Source: Plectrocnemia conspersa (taxonomy: Eukaryota; Arthropoda; Insecta; Trichoptera; Polycentropodidae). Taken from it: a stretch of DNA of 64,000 nt. Positions 39,086 to 50,382 of the stretch are shown here, piece by piece (within the stretch, counting starts at the first letter, position 1; each line of letters begins with the position of its first letter). A program made the position numbers and the translations under genes. The notes under the pieces were generated by a model, which did not search any database, was not told the DNA's origin, and worked only from the letters and a program-made list of their open reading frames with translations. Location: NCBI GenBank assembly GCA_009617715.1, contig VTFK01000430.1:186001-250000 (forward strand), in the 5' to 3' direction.

Positions 39086-40353
39086 TTAATGCGGTTAAAA
39101 TTAAAAATACCATATATCATTAGATCTAAAATTATTTTATACTACTTATTTTATTTATACAACCTTTCTTTACTAGCACTATATTTTATAAAGTATTAAC
39201 AGCTATAAAAAATTAAAGGACTAAATATTATTTAATTTAAAAATATGTATTATGATTTATTTTTTGTATTATAAGATCTTTATATAATAATTATATTAAA
39301 CAAATACTTTATATATGTATGTAATAAAGTAATATCAGATAATAAATAAATAATTCATAATATTTAATATTGTTTTAAAAATATATGATATTTATAATTT
39401 TGTGCCCATTTTTTTTTGAGTATACTCAATATATCATGTTTAAGTATTATCAGCTTTTGAATTAAATCTAAAAATATATTACTTAAATAATTTTATGTAT
39501 TATTAGAAACATATTTTTTAGTTTAATGTTTCAGTATTTTAATATATCCTACATTTTTTATCATTATTTTCAAGCATTCTTTAAAACAAACAATTTAAGC
39601 GTTAAGTATTGAAGGACACTTTAACAGAATAAACTCTTAAACAATTTTTTTATACACATTTTTTAAAATTTTTAGTCAAAATAAATATTAATTCAATTAA
39701 AGGACAAATATGTACATACACTAAAGTTAAATATCAGCAATTGACTCTGGTTTATTGTTAAATTCTTCAAGAATAATATTTTAAAATAAATTTCCGTTAA
39801 ATTATTTTTGCCACAACACATCACTAAATACACTGTAAACCACTGGTCAAAGTTTTTAAAACACAGGAGAAAATTTATTGCATTTGTTTTTTTTCAATTT
39901 AAATGTTTACAAAATTTAAATTTATTTCTTCAAGTTGTCAATTATTATATTTTAATTTTACAGTAAGACGCGCATTAATAACGTCTGATTATGATTTAAT
40001 TTGTTGCACATTAACATATTTAATGTATTTTTTTCATTCAGCTACGAATTACACAACCTCTATTATGGAAACGCTTAATCAATGCAGGTCAAGTTGAAGC
40101 GGTATAGAAAAAAATGAGTTCGTTTTAAAATTATATCTGAACCGAAACCCGTCGACCGTGGTTACCAGATAGATCTTAGGATAGAACGAGATGACTCGAA
40201 AGATCGCTTTGAACCTGTTTTTAACTCTTTTTTTGTAACATTAAAAAGTTTGCCGACCGGAGTCGGTTCTTTATTATTTTCGTTGCCAAATTTGACCGGA
40301 GGAGGCATACAATTATCGTGGTGGCTTGGTACTTGGATAGACACGGTGAATGG

Positions 40354-40360
40354 TATAAAA
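40354..40360 (+). promoter_or_regulatory. TATA box of cuticle gene B
   Basis: TATAAAAGG lies 96 bp before the ATG of gene B. The preceding 200 bp (40140-40350) are GC-richer than the surroundings and probably hold the proximal enhancer. Confidence 0.75.
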
Positions 40361-40449
40361 GGAGCGGTGAACTTTAGTCAAAACACCAGTTGCTTCTCGG
40401 CAATCAATCGGCACATTGCTTAATTGTAAAAATAACCGAAAAAATCAAG

Positions 40450-41056
40450 ATGTTCAAGTTTGTAAGTATCTTTAAAAAATACTTATAGATTGATTGAATT
40501 TATTTATTTATTCATTATATTTTTATAGGTGGTTGTATCAGTCATATTGGCTCTTGCTTCGGCTGCCCCGGGATATGTAGAAGTACATTCGCCGGTAGTA
40601 CATGCCCCAGTAGTGCACGCTGTGGTACCCAAAGTAGCAGTGTCACATAGCAGCAGCTCGGTTGTCCATCATTCTACTCCATTAGTTAAATTAGTCGCTG
40701 CTCCAGTCGTCCACTCTGTCCACGCTGCTCCAGTAGTCCACACTGTCCACGCTGCTCCAGTCGTCAAATTATCTACTCCAGTGGTCCACTCCCATGTTGT
40801 GCCAGTATCCCATGCCGTATCCCACAGCAGCTCGGTCGTCAGTCACAGCCACCCAATCCACTCTGTGCCGATTGTCAAAGTAGCTACTCCAGTAGTCCAC
40901 ACTGTTCACGCTGCTCCAGTCATCAAATTGGCCACTCCAGTTGTACACTCCCATGTTGTGCCAGTATCTCATGCCGTATCCCACAGCAGCTCGGTCGTCA
41001 ACCACGGCCATGGCCACCCAGTCATTCACTCTTCTCCAGTCCTCGTTCATCATTAA
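40450..41056 (+). CDS. Low-complexity cuticle-type secreted protein B
   Basis: Paralogue of gene A. Exon 1 is 40450-40461 (M-F-K-F), the intron is 40462-40528 (67 nt, phase 0), and exon 2 is 40529-41056; 179 residues. The signal peptide MFKFVVVSVILALASAAPG is followed by V-H-[AS] and V-V-K repeats. Three SHSSSVV motifs occur (residues about 43, 99 and 152). A segment of about 28 residues is duplicated at an offset of 159 bp (53 codons), seen as GCTGCTCCAG at 40751 and 40910 and shared wording up to CACAGCAGCTCGGTCGTC. Ends SSPVLVHH. AATAAA at 41088. Presumed role: extracellular cuticle matrix; no enzymatic motif. Confidence 0.9.
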
Positions 41057-42590
41057 GCGTTGATGTGATATTTATTAATAATTTAAAATAAAAAAGATAT
41101 AAATCGATATTTTTTTGAGTATTATTTTATCCATTATAAAAAAGTCACTGTATTGACGAAAATCTACTTGAAAAGTTATAACTATTTAAAAATATATATA
41201 AATTGCCTTTTTTTTTCAGATTATAAAAATTAAAACTTTGGAATAATAATAATAAAAATTGTATTTAATAACATTTTAAAATCATCACTTTATTGCTCTT
41301 ACATAGAAAACACAAGTGCATAATTTTCATCAAAGAACGTCTCTTTTAAAACCAGTGATATTGCTAATGGTGCAAAAATTCAAAAAAACAAGGATCCATC
41401 AAGGATATTTTACGAAGTAAAATATTCATTTAAGAAATGGGACATTTTATTTAAAGTCCATGCAGCTATTAGAGAAAATTTCTAAAGAAAAATAATTTAC
41501 AAAAATTCTGTGTTTGTCTTTTCTTTAGCTAAAGAATATTATTTGTAAAAAATCTTAGATATTTGGTATGCAGTTATAAAGATTGTCATTGCAAGAACTC
41601 GCATTTGCCAATTATAAGACAGTGTTTTAGAATTTCCATGTTATGCAGAATATTCTGTACATTCATCTATACTAATTACACAAATTATTTGAAATTAATA
41701 ATAATTATTAAAATAAAAAACTTTGTATTCATAAACATAAACAGAATACGAATTCGTCCCAGTCATAGTATTATGCCACAAAGTTTTGAAATTATCCTAA
41801 AGATTGTTCCTGAGTGTGATCGAATGGTCAAAGTGGAAAGTAGCTGCTAAATTGAGCTTTTATGGATCGTCTAAGCGTAGCTTCTCTAAGTGTGAGCTTG
41901 CCTGAATTCACGTTTATTCCAAGCCAGAAGCGAAGTGGTGGTACTGAATGAAGTATCTAAAATAATACGCCTGTGTAATTGTGGTTTTGAATGAAGTATG
42001 TAAAAATATGGTTAAGTATACATTATTAAGAGTTTAAGTATATTCAAAATTCTTTCCAGTTCTCAGTTACCCTGTTAATGCAATAATTTGTAGCGATACC
42101 ATCTGCTAGAAATATTGTTAAACATAATGGTGGGTATAAATAAGATAGGAAATTGATGTAATTCTATGTAATGTGGGTTAAAGGAACGCTTGTTATAGAA
42201 AAGTTATTAAGTTAATAATTCCATCGAATTATGCACTGACTCCCCGGCTTTGTTCAGGTAGTACTGTGCTTTAAATACTAATAGATATAAGCTAAAATAC
42301 GCAACTATTTTTGTAACGCTGACGAGAAAAATTTGGTCCTTTGCAAGTCTTACAAATAGTGTAATAATTTCGTTATAACTTTTATTGTATTTTAAAAAAT
42401 AAGGTTATTACCTTATTATTCTGATAAATATATTAAAAACATGTTTGTTCTATTCTAAGAAATATGTTAACATTAGATAGAGACGCTTTAAAATAATAAT
42501 GAAAGCTTTTACATTATGGAGTAAATGGACTTTTTTATTTAAAAAAATTAAAATTGTCAAATTGACAGTGAAAAATAAAATAGAAAATAT

Positions 42591-43215
42591 TACACGTTAA
42601 AAGCGCAATAACCAAAAATATATTAAGCCCTTTTATTTGCTGGCAAATGTATATTGTATGTGACATTAACAATTTTCAAAAGCATGCTTTAACTGTTGTT
42701 TGTTGTCTTTATAAATACACAACAAACGTATTTAATTGACAAACAAATTGAATAGCAAATGATAAGTGCGAGGTTGCCAAATCTTTACCAGTCACAAAAT
42801 AAAAATGTTCCAATAAGAATTCAGACTAAAAAAGATAAATCTAATTACACTTTCAAATATGTGTAATTGCAAAAAGCTTATATTATTCGAAAAAAATGCG
42901 CGTAAACATTTCATAAAATATTCTATATGAGCTCAAGCACCTTATTATAAGAGTATTTTGATTTTAATTATTCATCCGTGAGATTAGAAAATTCTCGATT
43001 AACCCAATCTGTAATAATTATAAGGAATTATAATTATACAATATTCGTAAATTTCAATTTCATTGATAGGATAAAAAAACACTACCGTCTATCGTGTTAG
43101 AACTTTAAAATAATATTATGATTTGCGACATAACTTGCATTAAATGTAGCTACGTCAACAGAATCTGACAAGACTGAAAAAGCAGCCGCTTCCCTCTTCA
43201 CATCGACCCAGGTCC
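42591..43215 (+). repeat. Family R3 copy, single unit
   Basis: Begins TACACGTTAAAAGCGCAATA and ends in AAAAAGCAGCCGCTTCCCTC (about 43178) followed by AGGTCCAGCTAT. Same orientation as the copies at 22132 and 53833, and similar overall length to the one at 53833, which argues for a defined mobile element. Confidence 0.65.
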
Positions 43216-44269
43216 AGCTATACATTCTGGAAGCAACCTGATTTCAGAGACGGCTGTATTTATCAAATGCAGATAAGGCTACGAGCACATATATGTATTT
43301 ATATAATAACTACTCAAACTGTACTTGATTAAAAACAAAGTTGAACAATAATTATAATTAATAACTAATTAACATTGCTATTTAAAATTATTTTTTATTA
43401 AATTTAATTTTAAATTTTATTAAATTTCTAAATCAACATGATTATTTTAAGCTCTTAGCATATTTTTTTGTAAGCTATGGAGCTTTAAAGTATATATTTA
43501 ACTGGCACAGACATTATACCATCAAGTCGAAGGGTATCGAAATTTAAGTGGCGTACCGATAAAGTTAAAGTTTTAGGTATATATTCATAGATAAATATAG
43601 TGTTGTAATTTAACTAAACATTACACGTACCAGCAATAAAAACCACATATATTAAAACAATAACATTAGGGCTTGCAGTTTCACAATAAGATAACTGCTC
43701 TATCTGGGTCAATGGCATTATTACAGCCATTAGCGAAGCTTTGTTGTTGATGTAATAAGTTTCCGATTTTCAACAGCTCTCAAAACCGGTCTATCAAACC
43801 TAAAGGGCTTTATATACATACATACGTATGTCTATTATTTTATCATTATATGAAAATTTCACAAGAGCTTTACATACTTTATATATTTTACATTCAATGA
43901 TGCAACCATCAATTCTAACTAATCAATTCAGTTAATAAAAAATATCACTTCAATATAAAAAGTATTAATAATTAATAGTATATTATTATATGAAAGAGCG
44001 TCAATGATATTGTAACGACCTACACGAAAACGTTCTTCAGCAGTGACAAGGTGGTTTGGTTTAATTTATAACTGATCTTTAAAAAAATATCGGACGATTT
44101 GCTCTTATTTGGCTCTGTGCATTGAAACCAAGGTTTGTGGATTCGCATGTGCGTATACTTTTATAATATAACACTTTCAACGGAGGCTATATATATATGA
44201 GATCTGGTACATTGTTAAAGTTAATAGTAAATTTTCGTTGAAGTGTTAGCTTCATCAAAAAATTTCAAC

Positions 44270-44884
44270 ATGCATAAATTAGTGAGTATTGTTAAGAAAC
44301 ATGTATACAGATTTTAACAAAATTTGTTAAACAGTATCTAGAAGAAGATTAAAATTATAAATGTACATTGATATTAAAATATATAGAAGAAAGTTTAATA
44401 TACAAATATAGCTATATAAATAAAATTTAATACAAAATCCAAAAAGCTTATTCAATTGAAAAAAGTATTGTTTCAAATCTATGCTAGTTTAAATTATTCT
44501 CAATTTGATTATAAATAATTATTATGTATTATATATAACAATGTTTTATTTGTATCTGTTATAGATTTTGGTCCTGTTTTTGGCAAGTTTTTCGCTCTTG
44601 CTGCTCCAAATCCTGGGCTCCATATCAACTTTGGACAACCAGCAACAGTGGTACATACTGTACCGGTTGTGCACACAACTTCACTGGTACACTCTGTTCC
44701 TGTTGTGCAGACCGTTCCTGTTGTGCACACTGTACCTATCGTGCATTCAGCACCCATAGTACACACTGTACACACCGTTCCTGTGGTACATTCATACCCC
44801 GTGGTACACCATTCGCCTTCTGTGGCTCTGAAGATAAAACCGGTTTACAAAGTCAAGGTTAAATCGCATCATTATCATGGATGA
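44270..44884 (+). pseudogene. Cuticle-type secreted protein C, one-base frame break
   Basis: Third cluster member. Exon 1 is 44270-44281 (M-H-K-L), the intron is 44282-44564 (283 nt), and exon 2 starts at 44565. As given, the signal peptide reads MHKLILVLFLASF and then leaves frame (SLLLLQILG, stop at 44759). The cuticle repeat continues two positions later in another frame (FALAAPNPG, then VVHTVPVVHT repeats, to a stop at 44882-44884, ending KVKSHHYHG). The shift is at a T5 run (44588-44592); a run of six would join signal peptide and repeats smoothly. Splice sites, the TATA-like upstream run and AATAAA at 44926 are all intact, so this is either an assembly or base-calling error at a homopolymer or a very young pseudogene. 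It lacks the SHSSS motif of A and B and has a basic tail. Confidence 0.75.
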
Positions 44885-45042
44885 TTTAACTTTTATTTAT
44901 TGTCCCACTACACGTAATATAATATAATAAAATATTTATGAAGATAACTAGTTTTGTATTTTTTTTCTAAACGACTCCCAAAACCAAACCTTGTCCCAAT
45001 ATATCATTTTTTTTTTAAGAGTATATATACATATATAATTTT

Positions 45043-45219
45043 TCAAATCAATTCTTTATTGATCTTATTGTTTTCTGTATAACCACGTAATTTAGTTTTA
45101 TGGTCGCAATGTGTGATAAAAACATATTTATTAATGTCCTTCGCACATATTTCTTGTTCGAAATCAAAGTTTTCCAAAATTATTACAACAATTCCGAACG
45201 CCAATAGCAAATGCTTCAT
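45043..45219 (-). CDS. Candidate small secreted peptide
   Basis: A 58-residue reading frame beginning with a good signal-peptide-like stretch, MKHLLLAFGIVVIILENF, followed by EQEICAKDINKYVFITHC and a basic/polar tail. The spacing of the two cysteines after I-C-A-K-D is faintly like the start of atypical insect Kazal-type or vasotab-like peptides, but only two cysteines are present; a further exon could supply more. AATAAA occurs inside the end of the frame, just before the stop. It lies about 160 bp downstream of, and converging on, gene C. It may be a chance ORF. Confidence 0.3.
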   Translation of the reverse strand: MKHLLLAFGIVVIILENFDFEQEICAKDINKYVFITHCDHKTKLRGYTENNKINKELI

Positions 45220-46044
45220 GAAGGATTGCGTCACGATATATTATATTTGATATAACAAGGGTCTGGCTTATTTTTTTGTGTGGGCGTTAAAAGGGCAGTT
45301 TATCGATCTTAGGCGAAAAATTGCTTCTCAATTTTTAATCAAGCAAATTGGATTTTGTATGTATTAGATAAATGGATATATTACAATTAGCACTTCGCTA
45401 AAGTCCGCTTAAGAGCTGTAATTAACTCAATAGGCGCTTAAATCGCTTAGTAATTCCAATTAGCATCAAATATAAACTGAAAGTCGATATTACAGATTAT
45501 TTATTCACTCTTAGTATAATCTATGTAGAAATTAGTTAAATCAATATTTACAGTGCTATGTAATGTTTTATTAATAATAAAACTATATTAAGAAAAAATA
45601 TATTGAGGGGAAAAAAGAAGATATAATATTCATATATATTCTCATAAATATTTTTATAAGTATAAAAAACCAACGTATTTTTTATAATTATTAGACCGGT
45701 ATTGAGCTATTAAATATTATAAGCATTTAAAATATTTGCATATAAATATTACACAAAATAAAAATATCAAAAAACCAATTTAATTATTATATTTTTAGTT
45801 GATGGTTAATTTTTTATTAATATGAATATTTGCAATATTAAAAAGGGTATTGATTAAATTGATTAAATTGTTGTATTTGAAATTAAATTTCATAAAAAAA
45901 AGATTGTAGCTATTTTTTAATCAAAGGCAATTCGATAAATTCTATTAAAAACTATTTTTGGATTTTAAACCAAAATAGAAGTGATTGTATATAATACCTG
46001 GTGTAGGTATTGCACAAATATTAGACGTTAAACTATGCTGTTTG

Positions 46045-46315
46045 TTTATTTAAATTTAAAAAAATACATCTAATGCCATATAAAATAAGTATTAATTCAT
46101 TTTTATATTTCTCTACGAAAAAAGGAATTTATTAAAATAGAAAAAAATATAATCATAAGTAGCAGGTATTGCACAAAAAAGTACAATGCCTGCTGCTTAT
46201 GATTGTATTTTTTTTATTATTTTATTTAATTCACATTATCTTTTTAAATATGTAGAAAAAAATAAAACAACGATTTTATATTTATTTTATATGGCATTAG
46301 ATATAACTTTTTTAA
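46045..46315. repeat. Foldback element with about 130-bp arms
   Basis: The left arm contains ATCTAATGCCATATAAAATA and, inward, ATAATCATAAG-AGCAGG-ATTG. The right arm is its reverse complement (CAATGCCTGCTGCTTATGAT, then TATTTTATATGGCATTAGAT). The centre is a six-A loop near 46177. The arms are interrupted by diverged A/T stretches. A related word AGGTATTGCACAAA occurs just outside at about 46006. Probably a MITE; its transcript would form a long hairpin. Confidence 0.75.
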
Positions 46316-49300
46316 ATAAAATTAAATAACATATTTATGACGATAATATTATAACAGTATTATAATGCTTTAAATTATTTTTTAGCAATAATAAAGAAAC
46401 GAAAATTTATATTATTTATGCCTTGATTGTCAAGAATTTTATTTGTATATATCTGTAAATATAGGATTTTTGGACAAATTAATTTATTATTTACTAACAG
46501 TTTATAATCATTAATTGACATTTTATTAAAAAAATAACTATTCAAAAAATTTTTTTTTTCTAAAATATTAATAAATTATTTACTGTGATGGATTTTTTTT
46601 ATTTTAATAAAAATTAAATATTTGTGCTTAAATAAATATCATCACTGTATTTTAAAATACATTTTTGGGTAAAAAGCAGAAATTAAAAAATAGTTATATT
46701 ACATTTTGGTGATATTTTCTCAACAATATATTAGGAAAAAAATAAATATATTGATTTCTCTTATTTTTTTGTAGACTAATAATAAAAATATTTTTTTGAC
46801 AAGAAGGAGAAGATACAAAATTTCCCAAAAAAAATATATTAATAAAGTAACATCACTATTTTATATACATATATTTTTTTAAGAATACTAAGAAAAACAC
46901 ATATACAAATGTAATAGTTTTATATATTATTTACGTAATTTATTGATTAATATAATTAATTTGATTTTTGATAAAACTAGTTTTTATTTTAAACACCTGA
47001 TAATAAATGGTCAGTTATTAAAATTTTTAGTGGCTATTGAAAATAATTAAAAAAGCTATATCATTTTTTTATCTTTTCCAATTACAAATATTATTATTTT
47101 ATATAGTTTAATCTAAAATACAATTTTTTTCTTTTTATATGATCAAATATTTATTATATTTAAAAGTTTCAGTTTAACCATGAAAACCTACTGCTATTAT
47201 TATTTGACCAAATTTAAATTAACAATCCTTTCTGACTACTAACTATTTATACAATTAGTATTTATATATATAAAAACGTATTTTATAATATTTTATAAAA
47301 AAAATTATAATCTGTGTTTTATTATTAGAAGAAATGTAGTATCAGAAATAAATAGATTTTCCTGTACAGTTTTTTAAATTAATGATTGTTTATAATATTT
47401 TTTTATATAACTGAAAATTTTTAACTAACCATTATATATTATCTAAAAAATATTAAAAACAAACCATTTAATTCGCTGCTATAATAATTTTACTAGTTTT
47501 AAATATCATCAATATATTTTTTGTAGCTGGATTTTATTTTCAAATAATAAAAAAATATGCAAGAGCTTAAAATTTAATATTTTTATTCTATATAATATTT
47601 TATTATATTTTATATATTTTTTTTCTAGATATAATTATCTTTAATTTAATATAATTATTTTAGTTTTTGCCAGATATTTAATTACATAGTCACTAAATTA
47701 AAGGGCAGTTTTTAAATTTAATATAAAAATATCAAATTATTCAAAATAGCTTTGTTAATTTTTATATATTTCAACCAAATATAATATTATTTAATTTAGA
47801 ATTATTAAACTTTCACAAAAAAATTTAGATTTTTTGTTGAAATTTAATTAAGGAGTTTTTAATGAGTACAGTAATTTAAATCTAAATTTAAATAGTAAAG
47901 AAATACAGTAAATTGACTTTTTGATTTTTTTAAATTAAAATCTAATTTTATTCAATATTTTAATTTTTTCAAGTCATTATAATTATTTTTTTCATTTTAA
48001 TGACAATTATAAAAATATATATGTATATTTTTTTATCAATATAAAAAAAGAAACAAATTTATTTATATCATTAATGTAATTACTTATTTTAATATTATTA
48101 TTGATATATATTTTTTTTAAACGGTCAGTGGATTAAAGACTAGTTTTTTATATTTGGGAGCCAGTTTTTATATAAAAGCATTGGTATTTTTTTACTTTTA
48201 ACCGACGAAACATATAAATATAATATATAAATAGATTTGATAAATAAAAAAGTGTTTTAAAAATTAAAATCAAGAGTTTAAATTTAATAAAAATATCTTA
48301 ATAATATATATTTTCTTGATAATTTATAAATAAGTTACTATTATAAAATAATTTAAAAATAATCAACTGACCGTTTAATTTAACCGTTACTTATCATTAA
48401 CTATTTATAAAAATAATTATTTAATTTTGTAGAATTTCTAAAAATGACATTTTAATATATTGAAATAAAGCTCAAGTTTGGTGCAATTCACACGAAAGCT
48501 CTAAAATGTCATTTGAATCTATTTTGAGTTTGAGTTTCACGCCAGAGTAATTGGATATATGCAAAGTACAACTTCGACCCCGACTCATGAATACAACAAG
48601 CAAAACTTCGAGTTTTGATTTATAATACGTTCTACATAAATGTTTGCGAATCAATGTACTAGTTACAAAACTTGTAATGTACACGACGCTTTGCAAAATA
48701 AGAGGGCTTGGCCATCCGATACTGGTTATATACACACAGTCGTCAGTTGAAGTATGTACATAAGCCTTGTGTCAGCATGACCGTCACAATAATTAATAAT
48801 TTTCCGAGAAGATTTATTGCAGCTTACCATCTCTAATAATGGGCATTTACATATTTTCAAACGAAGGTTGTTGACGCTTACCAGTTGTAGGCGAAAAGGC
48901 AAAAGTTACCCAACACTATTGCAATATTCATAAGCCCATAATAACGAGATCATGTCTAGAAGGCTTTAGAAACAGTTCAATTAAATTTACTGCTTCCTAT
49001 GTTGTTTACTGTGAGTTTCCTCAAAATTCACGGACAATCTCGTGCAATGTATCGTTCATTATCATGATGTAAATAAACTCACCATATAGGCATATAACCT
49101 ATTGAAAATAACCTCGGTCAATAAGTAGTTCAAGATCAAATACTTTTTTTAATAAAATATACTACCCATAATTGGTGTTGTTTTTGTTCGGTAAATACTT
49201 TAACATGTCAATAATGAAATAATGTATGAATTGCTAATAATTAGTATATTGAAAGTTCTGACAATATTTTTTTTAAAAACATACAACATAACAATTTATG

Positions 49301-50306
49301 TCTTACCAAAATTATTTAGTTAATTGATAATAAAATAGGACTGATTTTAAATAAATATTAAAAATGAAATCATATATTACAAATTTTTGAAGAAAGTTTT
49401 TTAAGGAAAATGTGTAATCATTTTAAAAAATTGACTTGCAAAAATATACTTTTTTGGTTTAAAAATTTGTAAATATAAATTATATTGCAAAAATCTTATT
49501 ATAAAAATTTCATTAAAATATATATTTTTATATTGCACTGAAAAAAAAATGAGTACCTATTAAAAAAATAGATATGGACTGTTAATTAATAATAAATTAA
49601 ATATTTATTAGGTGGTTTTTTGCAATATTAATTAATTTATAATCAGTGTCTAATACATAAATGACCTGGATTAAAATCTCATATAAACATTAGTGATTAT
49701 TATAAATTAAAATAATTAGGTATTCCTATTTTTTTTCAAGCTTAATGATACATATCGTAATGATTATTACAAATCGAGCTAGGTCCTACATATTATGTAT
49801 ATAATAATCTCTAATAAAGAGCTATTTTCGTTAATAGAGTATTTAAAAAACAATGTAAAATCAGTATATAAATATTGTATGTTGTGAATTATAAATATTG
49901 TTGCTATATAATTTATAAATATATTTACAATTATGCTTGATTATTTTGGTCATTTGTGTGAATGGCGTTTTTTTTGTTTTGCTTGCAAGGTCGCGGAAAT
50001 CGACCAGTGAAAATAAACACTCTAATAATTTCCACGTATAGCCAAGTACTAAACAACGACAAAACACCTTTCGAATCCTTCAAACGAATGCAATTTAATG
50101 GTTCGCTGCTTCCACGCGTTAAATTTAAGGCACCCGGTGGATGGGTTCGATATTTGACATTTTAAAACGTGATCCGGTCCTTTTTTATAGCCAAAAAGGA
50201 CATGGCAAGGTTCAAGAAGCGTGCAATAAGTCTGTCTCTTTTTCGAACGAGCGTGGAACGAGTATGGAGCGAATGTGCATTGTGCAAATTAACATAACTG
50301 ATGCAA

Positions 50307-50340
50307 TATATAAACGGCGATGCATCGAGCTTTTCAGACA
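50307..50340 (+). promoter_or_regulatory. TATA box and start region of cuticle gene D
   Basis: TATATAAAC (50307-50315) is followed about 25 bp later by TTTTCAGACA, an arthropod-type initiator, and by the ATG at 50383. The upstream 300 bp (about 49980-50300) are GC-richer and may be the enhancer. Confidence 0.65.
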
Positions 50341-50382
50341 AAGTACGACAAAGACGCCGACGAAGCTCACAACGATCTCAAA

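Noticed and set aside
41563..41850. 95-codon plus-strand ORF downstream of cuticle gene B
   Set aside because: I/N/K-rich composition with no known motif; upstream frame is interrupted by stops.
48472..48735. 87-codon minus-strand ORF
   Set aside because: No homology recognised and no signal peptide; a TATA-like word nearby is expected by chance in this AT-rich DNA.
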